Part shown: one piece after another, positions 43,288-51,865 of the stretch | Numbering within the stretch: the first letter of the stretch is position 1 | How the letters are laid out: every line of letters begins with the position of its first letter | Source of the DNA: Streptomyces marianii | GTDB lineage: Bacteria; Actinomycetota; Actinomycetes; Streptomycetales; Streptomycetaceae | Length of the DNA: 64,000 nucleotides | Direction: 5' to 3' | Assembly: GCF_005795905.1 (NCBI RefSeq) | Contig: NZ_VAWE01000005.1 | Coordinates: forward strand, 1 to 64,000 | Notes under the pieces: model-generated | What the model was told of the DNA's origin: nothing | Databases searched by the model: none | What the model saw: only the letters and a program-made list of their open reading frames with translations | Made by a program: the position numbers and the translations under genes

Positions 43288-44831
43288 TCCTCGTAGGAGG
43301 TGATCTCCCACAGGATCATCCGGCGGCGAAGCCGAGCGGTGGGGATCGGGGCGAGGATCCAGCGCGAGCGCCGCACCGTCTCCATCCGCTTCTTGCCGGT
43401 GACCGCGCCGATCCGCGTCGCGTACACGTGGGAGGCGATCTCCGAGAAGACCACCCACAGCAGCGTGAGGGCCGCGTGCCCGAGACGGCCCGACGCGGAG
43501 TCCGAGGCGTTCCAGTTCAGGTACACGGTCACCGCCGTCAGCGCCCGCGGCACCCAGCGGATCCACCGGAGCTCCATGCCCATGCGGATCAGCACCAGGT
43601 TGGCGCCGGTGAACGCCGGGATGGCGACATCGATGCCGACCGGCAGCAGCCACGGCCACTCCCAGCCCCACCCCGACGCCTTGGTCTCCAGCGCGGTGTA
43701 GGAGGACAGCAGACCGAGAGTGGAGACGACCGCGGCCGCCAGGACGATCCCGGCGACCAGGACCAGCTCCTGCCCGGACAGCGGCGGGACACCGCCAGCG
43801 GGCCGGGCGTCGTTGCGGGCCTTGCGCCGCGCGGCTCGGGACTCGGTCCGGATCTCCCGGCGCCTCGCCCGCTGCACGGTGCGCTCCGTCGCCGCCTGAA
43901 GGACCCGGTCCGCCTCGGCTCGGGCCTGCGCGGCGGCGGCCTGGTCGGCCGTGGCCTTGGCCGCCGCCTCCCGGGCCGACGTCGCGTCCTTCTCCGCCTG
44001 CTCCCGCAGCCGGGCGACGTCCTTGTCCGTGGCGGCCCGCAGCTCCTCAGCGGAACTGCGGGCGTCGTCCAGGGCGCGGTCGGCGTCGGCGCGAAGGCCG
44101 GCGGCCATCTTCTCCGCCCCGGCACGCACCTGCGCGGCCTGGTCGTCCGCGCTCTCGCGCAGCCGGTCGGCCTCGCCCCGCGCCCGCTCCAGGAGAGCTT
44201 CGGCGTCGGTGGTGGCCCGGGTGCGGGTCTCCGCCGCGGTGCGCTCCGCCGCCGCGAGCAGCTCGGTGCGCGCGGCCTCCGCGTCGGCGAGAACCTTGGC
44301 GGCGGCCTGCGCGGCCTCCGCCTGGACCTCGTCGGACCGCGCGGCCGCCGCGGTGGTGACCTCCTCCGCCTGGCGGCGGGCGTCGGCGAGCAGCTGCTTG
44401 GCCTTCGCGTCGGCGTCGGCCAGGACCTGGTCGGCGTCGGCGGCCGCGGTGCTCGCGGCCTCCGTGCGGACCCGGTCGGCGTCGGCCTGCGCGTCGGCCA
44501 GGACACGGGCCTGCTCGGTGGTGGCCGCCTCGGTGATCGAGGCAGCCTCCGAGCGGGCGCCGTCCAGGAGTTCGGCGGCGCGGGCCTCGCTGTCGGCGAG
44601 GATGCGCGCTGCGTCGTCGGCGGCCAGGTCCCGGAGGTCGGCGGCGCGGTCGGCGGCATCGGCCAGGACCGGGTCGGCCTCCGGGTGCACCAGCGGCACG
44701 GTGGTCTCTTCGGGGGCGGCGGCCTGGGCGGGGATGGCGGCCGACGGCTTGGTCGCCTTGGCGCGCCCGGCGCCTCGGGGCTTCGCGGCCGGGGCGGCAT
44801 TCCGCCTGCGCCGGGTGGTGGTGTTGGCCAC
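42762..44831 (-). CDS. DUF2637 protein with long coiled coil (Spd-like)
   Basis: A 689-residue protein from GTG 44831. Residues about 50-340 are an alanine-rich coiled coil. Residues 357-470 match DUF2637: four hydrophobic helices with SSYTALETKASGWGWEWPWL, LPVGIDVAIPAF and SEIASHVYATRI. Residues 560-660 repeat A-L-T because of embedded GTGAGCGC octamers. A helix-turn-helix-like end follows (TEIRDALTDAGLSDKPVSRP). DUF2637 proteins occur in Streptomyces plasmid transfer and spread regions. The fused coiled coil is longer than usual. Confidence 0.75.
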   Translation of the reverse strand: MANTTTRRRRNAAPAAKPRGAGRAKATKPSAAIPAQAAAPEETTVPLVHPEADPVLADAADRAADLRDLAADDAARILADSEARAAELLDGARSEAASITEAATTEQARVLADAQADADRVRTEAASTAAADADQVLADADAKAKQLLADARRQAEEVTTAAAARSDEVQAEAAQAAAKVLADAEAARTELLAAAERTAAETRTRATTDAEALLERARGEADRLRESADDQAAQVRAGAEKMAAGLRADADRALDDARSSAEELRAATDKDVARLREQAEKDATSAREAAAKATADQAAAAQARAEADRVLQAATERTVQRARRREIRTESRAARRKARNDARPAGGVPPLSGQELVLVAGIVLAAAVVSTLGLLSSYTALETKASGWGWEWPWLLPVGIDVAIPAFTGANLVLIRMGMELRWIRWVPRALTAVTVYLNWNASDSASGRLGHAALTLLWVVFSEIASHVYATRIGAVTGKKRMETVRRSRWILAPIPTARLRRRMILWEITSYEEALTRLQEQTYLRAQLKEEYGWRWRSKAPLEQRMALKLGSAPAALADTLTPEDALTVERAEETEHAHPDMSALTSGEVRGERERPALTSGAHEGERDTEETDAQRAEGALTRSETEALTERRHARIRLLYTELGRRPEWTEIRDALTDAGLSDKPVSRPTAQRLRAQVEEAAPGA

Positions 44832-44907
44832 GGGGGGTGTCCTCTCTTTCCGGCGCCTCGTGCAAGAGGTCACCGCGGGTCGGCGTCGGTCGGTAGGGTC
44901 GTGACCA

Positions 44908-44954
44908 GGCCCTCCGAGGCCCCGGCAGCTCAAATGCCGGGGACTCGGAGGGCC
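44908..44954. terminator. Strong terminator upstream of the DUF2637 gene
   Basis: Two nested perfect stems: GGCCCTCCGAG (44908-44918) with its complement at 44944-44954, and CCCCGGCA with TGCCGGGG inside, around a GCTCAAA loop. Confidence 0.85.
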
Positions 44955-44973
44955 GTCTGCGCGAGGCAGGTGG

Positions 44974-45345
44974 TCAGGGACGGGCGGGCAGCGCGCTGCT
45001 GTCCTGCCGAAGGTGCTGGCGCAGCCAGGCGACCGCGGCCGGGGTCATCGCCCCGGTGTCCGGCTCACTCAGCGGCGCGGTGTCGATGTCGTGCATCGCG
45101 TCGGTGGCCGGGAGCAGCCGCATGTAGGCGGGGTCGATCCCGGCGCGGGCGCGGTTGCCGCTCAGCTCAGTCAGGTCGTAGAGGACCTTGCCGGTGTCGG
45201 CGTGCCGCCAGGACCGCTCCACCCGGCCGACGAAGGTGTGGCCGGGAAGCCCGAGCCAGAACCGTTCGACGTCGCGGAACAGGACGAAGTCGCCCTTGGT
45301 GTAGGTGACCTTGGGCTGTACCGCCTGCGTCTGGGACTGGGTCAC
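44974..45345 (-). CDS. Hypothetical protein with SH3-like N terminus
   Basis: A 123-residue protein from GTG 45345 with GGAG upstream. The pattern YTKGDFVLFRDVERFWLGLP, TFVGRVERSWRHADTGKVLY suggests a beta-barrel. A flexible tail follows. No recognised family. It is a single-gene unit between terminators at 44,908 and 45,410. Confidence 0.6.
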   Translation of the reverse strand: MTQSQTQAVQPKVTYTKGDFVLFRDVERFWLGLPGHTFVGRVERSWRHADTGKVLYDLTELSGNRARAGIDPAYMRLLPATDAMHDIDTAPLSEPDTGAMTPAAVAWLRQHLRQDSSALPARP

Positions 45346-45409
45346 GTGCTCTCCTCACATCGCGTACACCGGCCGGGGCCGGGGGTCCGGGCTGTCCGGC
45401 TCCCCTCAG

Positions 45410-45434
45410 CCCCGCCCGTACGAGACGGGCGGGG
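45410..45434. terminator. Terminator after the WhiB operon
   Basis: Perfect 10-bp stem CCCCGCCCGT (45410-45419) with ACGGGCGGGG (45425-45434), 5-nt loop, 23 nt after the last gene of the leftward WhiB operon. Confidence 0.75.
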
Positions 45435-45456
45435 GAGGCAACCGACAGGCGGAGCG

Positions 45457-45819
45457 TCAGTCGACGTCGATGAAGCGGAACGCCGCGAACGCGGTGTGGC
45501 GCGGGTCCGCGGTGGCGTCGACGATGCGGTCGGCTTCGTCGACGTCACCGCGGTTCACGGCCTCCGCGGCGCGGCGAGCGGCGTCCCAGTCGACGGGCCC
45601 GGCGAAGTTGCCGGGCTCCTGCTGGGTGCGGTGCAGGCCGGTGTGGAAGCGGACGCTGCGCAGGACGGCGCGCATGGCCCGGCGGACCGGGCGCGGCGAG
45701 CGGGCCTGGGTGACGCGGGCCGCCGGCCGACGGACGCCAGCGGCGATGAGCACCTCGACGGAGTCGAAGTCGGCGGCCGTCCAGTCACGGCCGATGCGGT
45801 TGCGTCGGAGGGCGATCAT
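45457..45819 (-). CDS. Hypothetical basic protein downstream of whiB
   Basis: A 120-residue protein; ATG 45819 (or GTG 45822) overlaps the WhiB stop and uses GGAGG just upstream. It is helical and basic at the N terminus (IALRRNRIGRDWTAADFDSV ... PRPVRRAMRAVLRSVRFHTG). It belongs to the WhiB operon and is now separated from its promoter by element 2. No family recognised. Confidence 0.6.
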   Translation of the reverse strand: MIALRRNRIGRDWTAADFDSVEVLIAAGVRRPAARVTQARSPRPVRRAMRAVLRSVRFHTGLHRTQQEPGNFAGPVDWDAARRAAEAVNRGDVDEADRIVDATADPRHTAFAAFRFIDVD

Positions 45820-45963
45820 CACGCCTCCTTCCGGGCCCGGTTGCGGGCGGCGCGGCGCCGCATGGAGCGGCGTTCGTCCTCGCTCAGGCCGCCCCAGACG
45901 CCCGACTCCTGGCCGCTTTCCAGCGCCCACTGCAGGCACTGCTCGATCACCGGGCAGCGGCGG
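45819..45963 (-). pseudogene. 3' part of a whiB-like gene, split by element 2
   Basis: Reads RRCPVIEQCLQWALESGQES, GVWGGLSEDERRSMRRRAAR to a stop. It contains the third and fourth iron-sulphur cysteines (CPVIEQC) and the GVWGG turn of WhiB proteins, and a basic DNA-binding tail. The first part of the gene is at 51,147-51,256. Together 110 + 145 nt give exactly 85 codons including stop. Confidence 0.85.
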
Positions 45964-45975
45964 CTTCTCTGGGGG
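45964..45975 (+). repeat. Left terminal inverted repeat of element 2
   Basis: CTTCTCTGGGGG, the exact complement of 51131-51142. Confidence 0.75.
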
Positions 45976-46093
45976 CTGATCCTGTGTGGTGAGACGTTGC
46001 ACCGGAGAGCTATGTTGATCTTCTGAAGATCGTTCTCTGGGGGTGCGGCTCTGTGGCGGGTTGTTGCATCAACCGTCGGATCATGGAGTTGCA

Positions 46094-47260
46094 TTGCGTG
46101 CCTTTCCTGTCAGATTGCCCTCTGGCGTGCGGTATTGGACGGTCGTCGATGACGGCTACGAGGTCGTGTTCATCGCTGATCAGTGGCTGAGGTTCTTGCG
46201 GTTCGGCCGAAGCCGTTCCGAGTTGACGACGAAGGCGTACGCCGGCGGCATAGCGCTGTACCTGCGGTGGTGCCGGTCAACCGGGCGCGAATGGTCCGTC
46301 GCTGCGCGGGACCTGGGCCTGTTCATGGTCTGGCTGAAGTACACGCCGTCCTCGCTGGATGACGATCCGGCGCCGGTGGTGCTGGGGCCGGGCGCCGACC
46401 CGGCTCGCAAAGAGCGGAGGGTCAACGGCGTCCTGGCGGCGGTGCGGGGGCTGCTGTCCTACGCGGTGTCGGTCGGTGAGGCACCGAGGTCGGTGCTCGG
46501 GCAGATCTACGAGCTGGCGGACAGCCGGGACCTGCCGGTGGAGGCCCAGGGCGAGGATTCCGGCCTGACCTACCGGCTGCGAGCTGTCCACCGGAGCCAG
46601 GAGCCGGAAGCCGAGGTGGACCGGGCCACCGACGAAGAGCTGGTGGCGATGTTCCTGGAGTGCCGCAATGCCCGTGACCGGCTGATCGTGCTGCTGCTCG
46701 GCCGGGTCGGGCTGCGCCGCGGCCAGGCGGCCGGTCTGCACCGCAGTGACTGTCACCTGCTTCCCGATTCGCGGGCGCTGGGCTGCGACTACAGCGGCGC
46801 TCACCTCCACGTCCGGCGACGGGAGAACAGCAACCGGGCGTGGTCGAAGTCGAAGCAGGCCTGGACACAGCCGTTGGACTTCCTGGTGGTCCAGGCTTTC
46901 GACCAGTACATCGACGAGCGACACGAAATACTCGGGGCGGGCGGCAGCGACTTCCTCCTGGTGAACCTGTTCCGTGAGCCGCTGGGGGCGCCGATGCCGC
47001 CGGACGCGCTGGGCGAGTTGTTCGAGCGGCTGAGCCAGCGGGCCGGGCTGTCGCGGAAGGTCGGTCCCCACATGGCCCGCCGGGCCTTTGGCAGCAACGT
47101 TGCGGACGCCGGCGGGTCGGTGGACGAAGTGCAGGCCCTGCTCGGCCAGACCCACCCGGAGTCGCCCAGGCCCTACCTGATCCCCGACCGGGCCCGATTG
47201 CGCGAGGCGATCGAGCGCGTTCCCTCCCCGCGGTCCCTGCACGGGACGGGGGAGAAGTGA
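46094..47260 (+). CDS. Tyrosine recombinase, TnpA-like (element 2)
   Basis: About 388 residues from TTG 46094, which has GGAG 5 nt upstream; GTG 46043 is a longer alternative. Catalytic patches: LGRVGLRRGQAAGL (first arginine), GPHMARRAFGSNV (HxxRR) and LLGQTHPESPRPYL (tyrosine; the usual GH is GQ here). The N-terminal core-binding domain contains ELTTKAYAGGIALYLRWC. It is related in plan, not closely in sequence, to the element 1 recombinase. Confidence 0.85.
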   Translation: MRAFPVRLPSGVRYWTVVDDGYEVVFIADQWLRFLRFGRSRSELTTKAYAGGIALYLRWCRSTGREWSVAARDLGLFMVWLKYTPSSLDDDPAPVVLGPGADPARKERRVNGVLAAVRGLLSYAVSVGEAPRSVLGQIYELADSRDLPVEAQGEDSGLTYRLRAVHRSQEPEAEVDRATDEELVAMFLECRNARDRLIVLLLGRVGLRRGQAAGLHRSDCHLLPDSRALGCDYSGAHLHVRRRENSNRAWSKSKQAWTQPLDFLVVQAFDQYIDERHEILGAGGSDFLLVNLFREPLGAPMPPDALGELFERLSQRAGLSRKVGPHMARRAFGSNVADAGGSVDEVQALLGQTHPESPRPYLIPDRARLREAIERVPSPRSLHGTGEK

Positions 47261-49749
47261 TCGGGACACCTCTGCCGCTGGCCCATGAGCTGCAGGACCT
47301 GCGGACCCAGGTCATCATCGACGCCTTGGACGCCGAGTTCCTGAGCCTGGTGAGCTGGGACTGGGAGTCGCGTGTCGTGCGCTACCCCAAGGTCCATCCG
47401 GTGCTGGGCATGCCGGACTGCGAAATCCCCGGCTGCACGAAGGGCACCCCGCTTGGCGAACCGGTCTGTGTCGGCTGCATCGGCCGCTGGCGGCGCTCCG
47501 GCCTGTCCTTCGAGGACTTCGCCGCGGTCCCGAGGGAGAGTGCCTATCACCGTTCCGACGGGCAGATCCTCTGTCGTGTCCCGGGCTGTCAGCGGCCGCC
47601 CCGGCTGGTCACGCATGGTCTTTGCACCGCTCACCAGGCGCGCTGGCACAGCTCGTCCGAGCTGACCGTAGAAGACTTCCTGCGCAACTCCCCGCAGCAG
47701 GGGCTGCCCGGGTTCGGGCCCTGCCAGGTCGCCGCCTGCTACCGGCTGCGCGGCTCAGAGCGGACCCGCTACTGCGAGGTCCACCGAGGCCGCCTCAACC
47801 GCGAACGGCGGTCGGGGACCTTCGACGGCGACGAGGAACGGTGGCGCCTGACGTCGTCGTCGGTGCCGGTCAACCGCGAAGTCAGCCTGCGCGGGCTGCC
47901 TGACCGGCTGGTCGCCGAGCTCCTCTACTGCCTTCAGGTCCGCACCGCCCGGGAGGCGAAGACCAAGGATCACCGGATGCGGCACATCAGCGATCAACTG
48001 CGTCTGTTCCAGGTCCCGAGCCTGGAGACGCTGGGAGAGGACGACCTGATCCGCGCGGGGATGGTCGATGACCTTCGGATGATCATCCGTGGTGCACAGA
48101 CCGCGCTGCGCAGGCTGGGGGCGACTGCGGAGACCGAGCGGCTCAAGGACGTCTGGGACCTGTTCGTCTTCGGGCACCACGGCACGCTCACGTTCAGCCG
48201 GATCCACCAGCGTCCCCTGCGGGAGGCGGTCAAGGTCTGGGCCTATGACGAACTCCCTCGGCGTCGCGGGCGGCATGTCGCCAGTTCCATGCAGAACATG
48301 ATCCGCGGCATGGAGCAGCTCTCGGACAGCCTGCGGCTGCAGCGGGACGACGCGGGGCATGCACTTCGGCTTCTGGGCCGCACGGACATGGTCAGCTTCT
48401 GCAACCGCGTCGCGTTCCTCACCGAGACCGGCGTCTTCGGGGCTCACCACCGGGTCAATGTGATCCGATACGTCCGCAGAATCGTGAACCGGATCCGTGT
48501 CCTGGGTCTCACCGGCCCCGGCCAGATGCTGGAGGGCCTGCCGGCGGACTTCTCCCTGTCCATGGAGGACATCCCCGACGAGCCCGAGGACACCGAGGCC
48601 GGACGGGACCTGCCGGACGAGGTGATGCGGGAGCTCTGTGACAACTTCGATCTGCTGGAGAAGATGAGCAACCGCGAGTACCGCGTCGCGGCCGAGCTCC
48701 TTGTCGACACCGGCCGGCGGCCGGACGAGATCAGCACGCTGGCGCTGGAGTGCCTGGGCAAGGACCCGGACGGGACCTTGGTCCTGATCTATGACAACTC
48801 CAAGAACTACCGGCTGGGCCGTCGTCTGCCGATCGCGAAGGCGACCGCCGCCGTGATCACTGCGCAGCAGGAGCGGGTCCGTGAGCGCTTCCCTGGCACC
48901 CCGGCCGACAAGCTCAAGCTGCTGCCGAGCCCGGTGGCCAACCCCGCGGGAACGAAGCCGATCGGTTCGATCGGTGACGCCCACCGGGCCTGGGTCAACG
49001 CGCTTCCCGACATCATGATTCCGGTCGTCGTCGAGGTCGACGGGCAGCTGGTGACGAAGCTGCTGCCGTTCGACAAGTCCAAGATCTTTCCCTACGCCTA
49101 CCGGCACTCCTTCGCTCAGCGCCACGCGGACGCCAACGTCGACCCCGACGTGCTCATGGATTTGATGGACCATCGTGAACTCTCCACAACTCAGGGCTAT
49201 TATCGGGTCAGCCAGGAGCGACGCCGTGAGGCGGTCGACCGGGTCACCGCGTTGCAGTTCGACCGCCGCGGCACCCGCGTCTGGCGCAAAGCCCAAGGAC
49301 TTCTGGACTCCGAGCACGTACGGCGGGCCATCGGCGAAGTCGCCACGGCCTACGGCATCTGCCTGGAACCCCACAACGTCGCGGCCGGCGGCCAGAGCTG
49401 CCCGCTCCGCTTCCGCTGCATCGGCTGCGACCACTTCCGCACTGACGTCTCCTACCTGCCTGACCTGGAGCGATACCTCTCTGATCTCCTCCGCAGCCGG
49501 GAGCGGCTGATGTCGGCCTTCGAAGCCGACGACTGGGCCCGCAGCGAAGCGATGCCCTCCGAGGAGGAGATCAGCCGGGTCCGCCGTCTGATCAACCGGG
49601 TCAAGGCGGACTTGGACGACCTCTCGGACGAAGAACGTGCCCAGATCGAAGAAGCCGTCGCCGTGGTCCGCCGCGGCCGCTCAGTGATGCTGGGCATGCC
49701 CCGCGTCGGCCAGCCACTTCCCGACGTCAGGCCCTGGAGGCTTCCGTGA
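47257..49749 (+). CDS. Large tyrosine recombinase, TnpB-like (element 2)
   Basis: An 830-residue protein whose GTG overlaps the TnpA-like stop. The N terminus has cysteine pairs (CEIPGC, CVGCIGRW, CRVPGC) of zinc-ribbon type. The catalytic half has LVDTGRRPDEIS (R), AYRHSFAQRHA (HxxxQR) and LMDHRELSTTQGYYRV (H and Y). A C-terminal cysteine cluster (CPLRFRCIGCDHF) and a helical tail follow, as in Tn554-type TnpB. Confidence 0.88.
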   Translation: MIGTPLPLAHELQDLRTQVIIDALDAEFLSLVSWDWESRVVRYPKVHPVLGMPDCEIPGCTKGTPLGEPVCVGCIGRWRRSGLSFEDFAAVPRESAYHRSDGQILCRVPGCQRPPRLVTHGLCTAHQARWHSSSELTVEDFLRNSPQQGLPGFGPCQVAACYRLRGSERTRYCEVHRGRLNRERRSGTFDGDEERWRLTSSSVPVNREVSLRGLPDRLVAELLYCLQVRTAREAKTKDHRMRHISDQLRLFQVPSLETLGEDDLIRAGMVDDLRMIIRGAQTALRRLGATAETERLKDVWDLFVFGHHGTLTFSRIHQRPLREAVKVWAYDELPRRRGRHVASSMQNMIRGMEQLSDSLRLQRDDAGHALRLLGRTDMVSFCNRVAFLTETGVFGAHHRVNVIRYVRRIVNRIRVLGLTGPGQMLEGLPADFSLSMEDIPDEPEDTEAGRDLPDEVMRELCDNFDLLEKMSNREYRVAAELLVDTGRRPDEISTLALECLGKDPDGTLVLIYDNSKNYRLGRRLPIAKATAAVITAQQERVRERFPGTPADKLKLLPSPVANPAGTKPIGSIGDAHRAWVNALPDIMIPVVVEVDGQLVTKLLPFDKSKIFPYAYRHSFAQRHADANVDPDVLMDLMDHRELSTTQGYYRVSQERRREAVDRVTALQFDRRGTRVWRKAQGLLDSEHVRRAIGEVATAYGICLEPHNVAAGGQSCPLRFRCIGCDHFRTDVSYLPDLERYLSDLLRSRERLMSAFEADDWARSEAMPSEEEISRVRRLINRVKADLDDLSDEERAQIEEAVAVVRRGRSVMLGMPRVGQPLPDVRPWRLP

Positions 49750-50270
49750 TCCCTGCTATGCGCGACGGCCGGCAGGCCGACACCGAGCGGCGCCGCCAGC
49801 GGGTTGCCACCGCGGTGAAGAACGCCGCGAGGAACGGCACGCCCATCAGCGTCTCGGCCATCGCCCGGCAAGCCGGAGTCGATCGCAGCTTCCTCTATCG
49901 TCACCGCGACTTGCTGGAGGTCGTGCACGCGGCCGAGCTCGAACCTGCGGCTCAAGACCCGGCAGGCACTTCACCAGTGAGCCGGGCCTCGCTCCAAGCC
50001 GATCTCGCGAACGCTCAGGCTCGCAACACCCGACTTGCCGCCCGCGTCCAGCAGTTGGAGAAGCGGTTGTCGCAGGTGCTGGGGACTCAGGCATGGCAGG
50101 AGTCAGGGCTCGGGGCTCCAGCGGACATCGACGAGCTCCAGCGGAAGATCACGAGACTGGAGCAGCGCAACGTCGAACTGGCCTCCGCGTTGGAGGAGGC
50201 CCGATCCGATCTCGATGCCGCGCGGGCGGCCAACCGGGACCTGACGAGAGCGCTGAACCAACGCGGCTGA
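49746..50270 (+). CDS. TnpC-like protein (DUF6262 type), element 2
   Basis: A 174-residue protein whose GTG overlaps the TnpB-like stop (GTGA). The N-terminal helix-turn-helix (PISVSAIARQAGVDRSFLYR) is followed by a long coiled coil (LQADLANAQARNTRLAARVQ, IDELQRKITRLEQRNVELAS). This matches the small TnpC/DUF6262 third protein of Tn554-like elements, which affects efficiency and orientation of transposition. Element 1 has no such gene. Confidence 0.85.
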   Translation: MIPAMRDGRQADTERRRQRVATAVKNAARNGTPISVSAIARQAGVDRSFLYRHRDLLEVVHAAELEPAAQDPAGTSPVSRASLQADLANAQARNTRLAARVQQLEKRLSQVLGTQAWQESGLGAPADIDELQRKITRLEQRNVELASALEEARSDLDAARAANRDLTRALNQRG

Positions 50271-50320
50271 GGCGGTCCAGGTTGTCGCGTGCCGTCGAAG
50301 GCGGCACGCGACAACCTGAA

Positions 50321-50962
50321 TCACTTCCCTGCACGCATCAGCAGATGCCCCCGGCGAAACCGTTCTCCCTCGCATGGCTCACGCAGCATCCGGCCGACCT
50401 CGGTGAAGCCGGCCGCACCGGCCAGCCCTGCAAGGTCGTCGATCGGCCATCGGTAGGCTGTCGTCACCTTGTGGTCGAACGCCGTGGTCGGCTCACCTTC
50501 CGACTCGAAGAAGGCGAGCAGAAGAGTTCCGTCGGGCACGAGTACCCGATGGAACTCGGCGAAGTACGCCTGCACGTCCTTCGGTGGGGCGTGAATGATC
50601 GAGTACCAGGACACGATGCCTTGCAACTGGCCATCGGCCAGGTCGAGGGCATCCATGGAACCGACCTCGAACCGCAGGTCCGGGTATGTCTCCCGCGCGA
50701 GATCGATCATCACCGGCGACAAGTCGACGCCGAAGACGTCCAGCCCCAGATCCCGCAGGTGTGCGGTGACAGGTCCAGGGCCGCATCCCAGCTCGGCGAC
50801 GGGCCCGGAGCCGGCGGCCCGCACAGCTTCGGCGAACGCGGCGAGCACCGCGCGATCCAGCGGAAGAGTGTTGAGGTCGTCGCGTGGCAATTCGGCATAG
50901 AGAACGGCGACGGCATCGTAGGCATCAGCTGTCGCACCGTGATACGAGGAAAGTTCAGTCAC
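50321..50962 (-). CDS. Class I SAM-dependent methyltransferase (cargo of element 2)
   Basis: A 213-residue protein from GTG 50962. Motif I VAELGCGPGPVTAHL, acidic motif II VFGVDLSPVMIDLAR, and SWYSIIHAPP with VLVPDGTLLLAFF are typical of small-molecule methyltransferases. It is convergent with tnpC. The substrate is unknown. A methyltransferase sits in the same place and orientation in element 1, but the two proteins are from different subgroups. Confidence 0.85.
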   Translation of the reverse strand: MTELSSYHGATADAYDAVAVLYAELPRDDLNTLPLDRAVLAAFAEAVRAAGSGPVAELGCGPGPVTAHLRDLGLDVFGVDLSPVMIDLARETYPDLRFEVGSMDALDLADGQLQGIVSWYSIIHAPPKDVQAYFAEFHRVLVPDGTLLLAFFESEGEPTTAFDHKVTTAYRWPIDDLAGLAGAAGFTEVGRMLREPCEGERFRRGHLLMRAGK

Positions 50963-51130
50963 AAGCGAGGACCCTAGAGCCTTCCTGACGCTGACGGCTG
51001 GCTATCGGACAGGCCCACTGGCGACTGCTCGAAGCGACAGTGGCGCCACATGTGTTGCACACGATAGTGTCGCTCGCACCGGCGCTGAGCTGCACAAAGT
51101 GGTCCCCACTCGCCTCGCGCCACACGGTTA

Positions 51131-51142
51131 CCCCCAGAGAAG
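51131..51142 (-). repeat. Right terminal inverted repeat of element 2
   Basis: CCCCCAGAGAAG on the top strand, the exact complement of 45964-45975; four more bases (TGCG) separate it from rejoined WhiB sequence. Confidence 0.75.
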
Positions 51143-51146
51143 TGCG

Positions 51147-51256
51147 CAGACCGATTTGGCTTCCTCGATCTGCAGCAGGGCCGGGCCGGTGTTGCCGATC
51201 GGGAAGAAGAGCTCCGGGTCTTCCTCGCGGCAGACGGCGTTGTGTCGCCAGTCCAT
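51147..51256 (-). pseudogene. 5' part of the whiB-like gene, split by element 2
   Basis: ATG 51256 starts MDWRHNAVCREEDPELFFPI and continues to EEAKSVC at the element. It supplies cysteines 1 and 2 of the iron-sulphur cluster. Joined to 45,819-45,963, the protein has C9, C37, C40 and C46 (C-x27-C-x2-C-x5-C), the canonical WhiB arrangement, and 84 residues in all. Here the frame runs a few codons into the element and stops. Confidence 0.85.
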
Positions 51257-51382
51257 GGTTTTCCTCCGTCGTTGTCGTGCGTGCGTCAGGGAAGTTGGGG
51301 TGCCAAGCCGGGGCGGGCCGAAGTGATCGCGGCCGCTGGCTGCGGAAGACCTTCTCCGCACCCGCCCGCGGCGGCGTGCGCG

Positions 51383-51865
51383 CTACTCAGCGAGGTGGCA
51401 GCGGATCTGCTTGCCGATCAGCGAGTGCTCGATGGTCCAGCCGGGGGCGAGCAGATCCAGCAGGGCCAGGCCCCGTCCGGAAGTCGCCTGGTCGCTGTCC
51501 ATCGGCGTCTCGCTGCGGTGCGGCAGCAGCTCCGGAGCCGGGTCGTGCACGTTCACCGCGATACCGAGCGCGGTGACGTACACCTCGATCACCAGCGGCA
51601 CTGCCGGGCCACAGGCCCGCACCGCGTTGCCGACCAGCTCGGAGAGGACCAGTTGCGCGGTGGCGGCGGCCTCGCGGTCGGCCCCGTACGACATCAGCAC
51701 CGACGCGGCCAGGCGGCGGACGGTGCTGAGGGCGTGCTCGGAGGCGGTGACGTGGGCGGTGAAGCCCCGGTCGCGGTGGCGCAGGTACAGGCCCGGGACG
51801 GAGGCCGGCAGCACCGGCCGCTCCGTGAACATCACGCCGGTGCCGAAGGTGGTCGGGGCGCTCAC
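51383..51865 (-). CDS. Histidine-kinase-like ATPase (anti-sigma regulatory type)
   Basis: A 160-residue protein; GTG 51865 overlaps the upstream stop (GTGA). It matches the small HATPase/anti-sigma group of Streptomyces: TVRRLAASVLMSYGADREAA, AQLVLSELVGNAVRACGPAV (N box), NVHDPAPELLP (D box G1-like) and SGRGLALLDLLA (G2). Such proteins bind ATP and act as serine kinases on anti-anti-sigma factors or as regulators. It lies in the operon with whiB. Confidence 0.8.
   Translation of the reverse strand: MSAPTTFGTGVMFTERPVLPASVPGLYLRHRDRGFTAHVTASEHALSTVRRLAASVLMSYGADREAAATAQLVLSELVGNAVRACGPAVPLVIEVYVTALGIAVNVHDPAPELLPHRSETPMDSDQATSGRGLALLDLLAPGWTIEHSLIGKQIRCHLAE

Larger units (their letters stand above)
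45964..51146 (+). mobile_element. Tn554-like three-gene element 2 (about 5.2 kb) inserted in a whiB-like gene
   Basis: Three overlapping rightward genes (tyrosine recombinases TnpA-like and TnpB-like, and a small TnpC-like protein) plus a reverse-oriented methyltransferase. Perfect 12-bp terminal inverted repeats are CTTCTCTGGGGG (45964-45975) and CCCCCAGAGAAG (51131-51142). Removing 45,964-51,146 restores codons for VCRRCPV of WhiB without a base change. A third TTCTCTGGGGG copy at about 46,034 lies just inside the left end. Confidence 0.9.
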
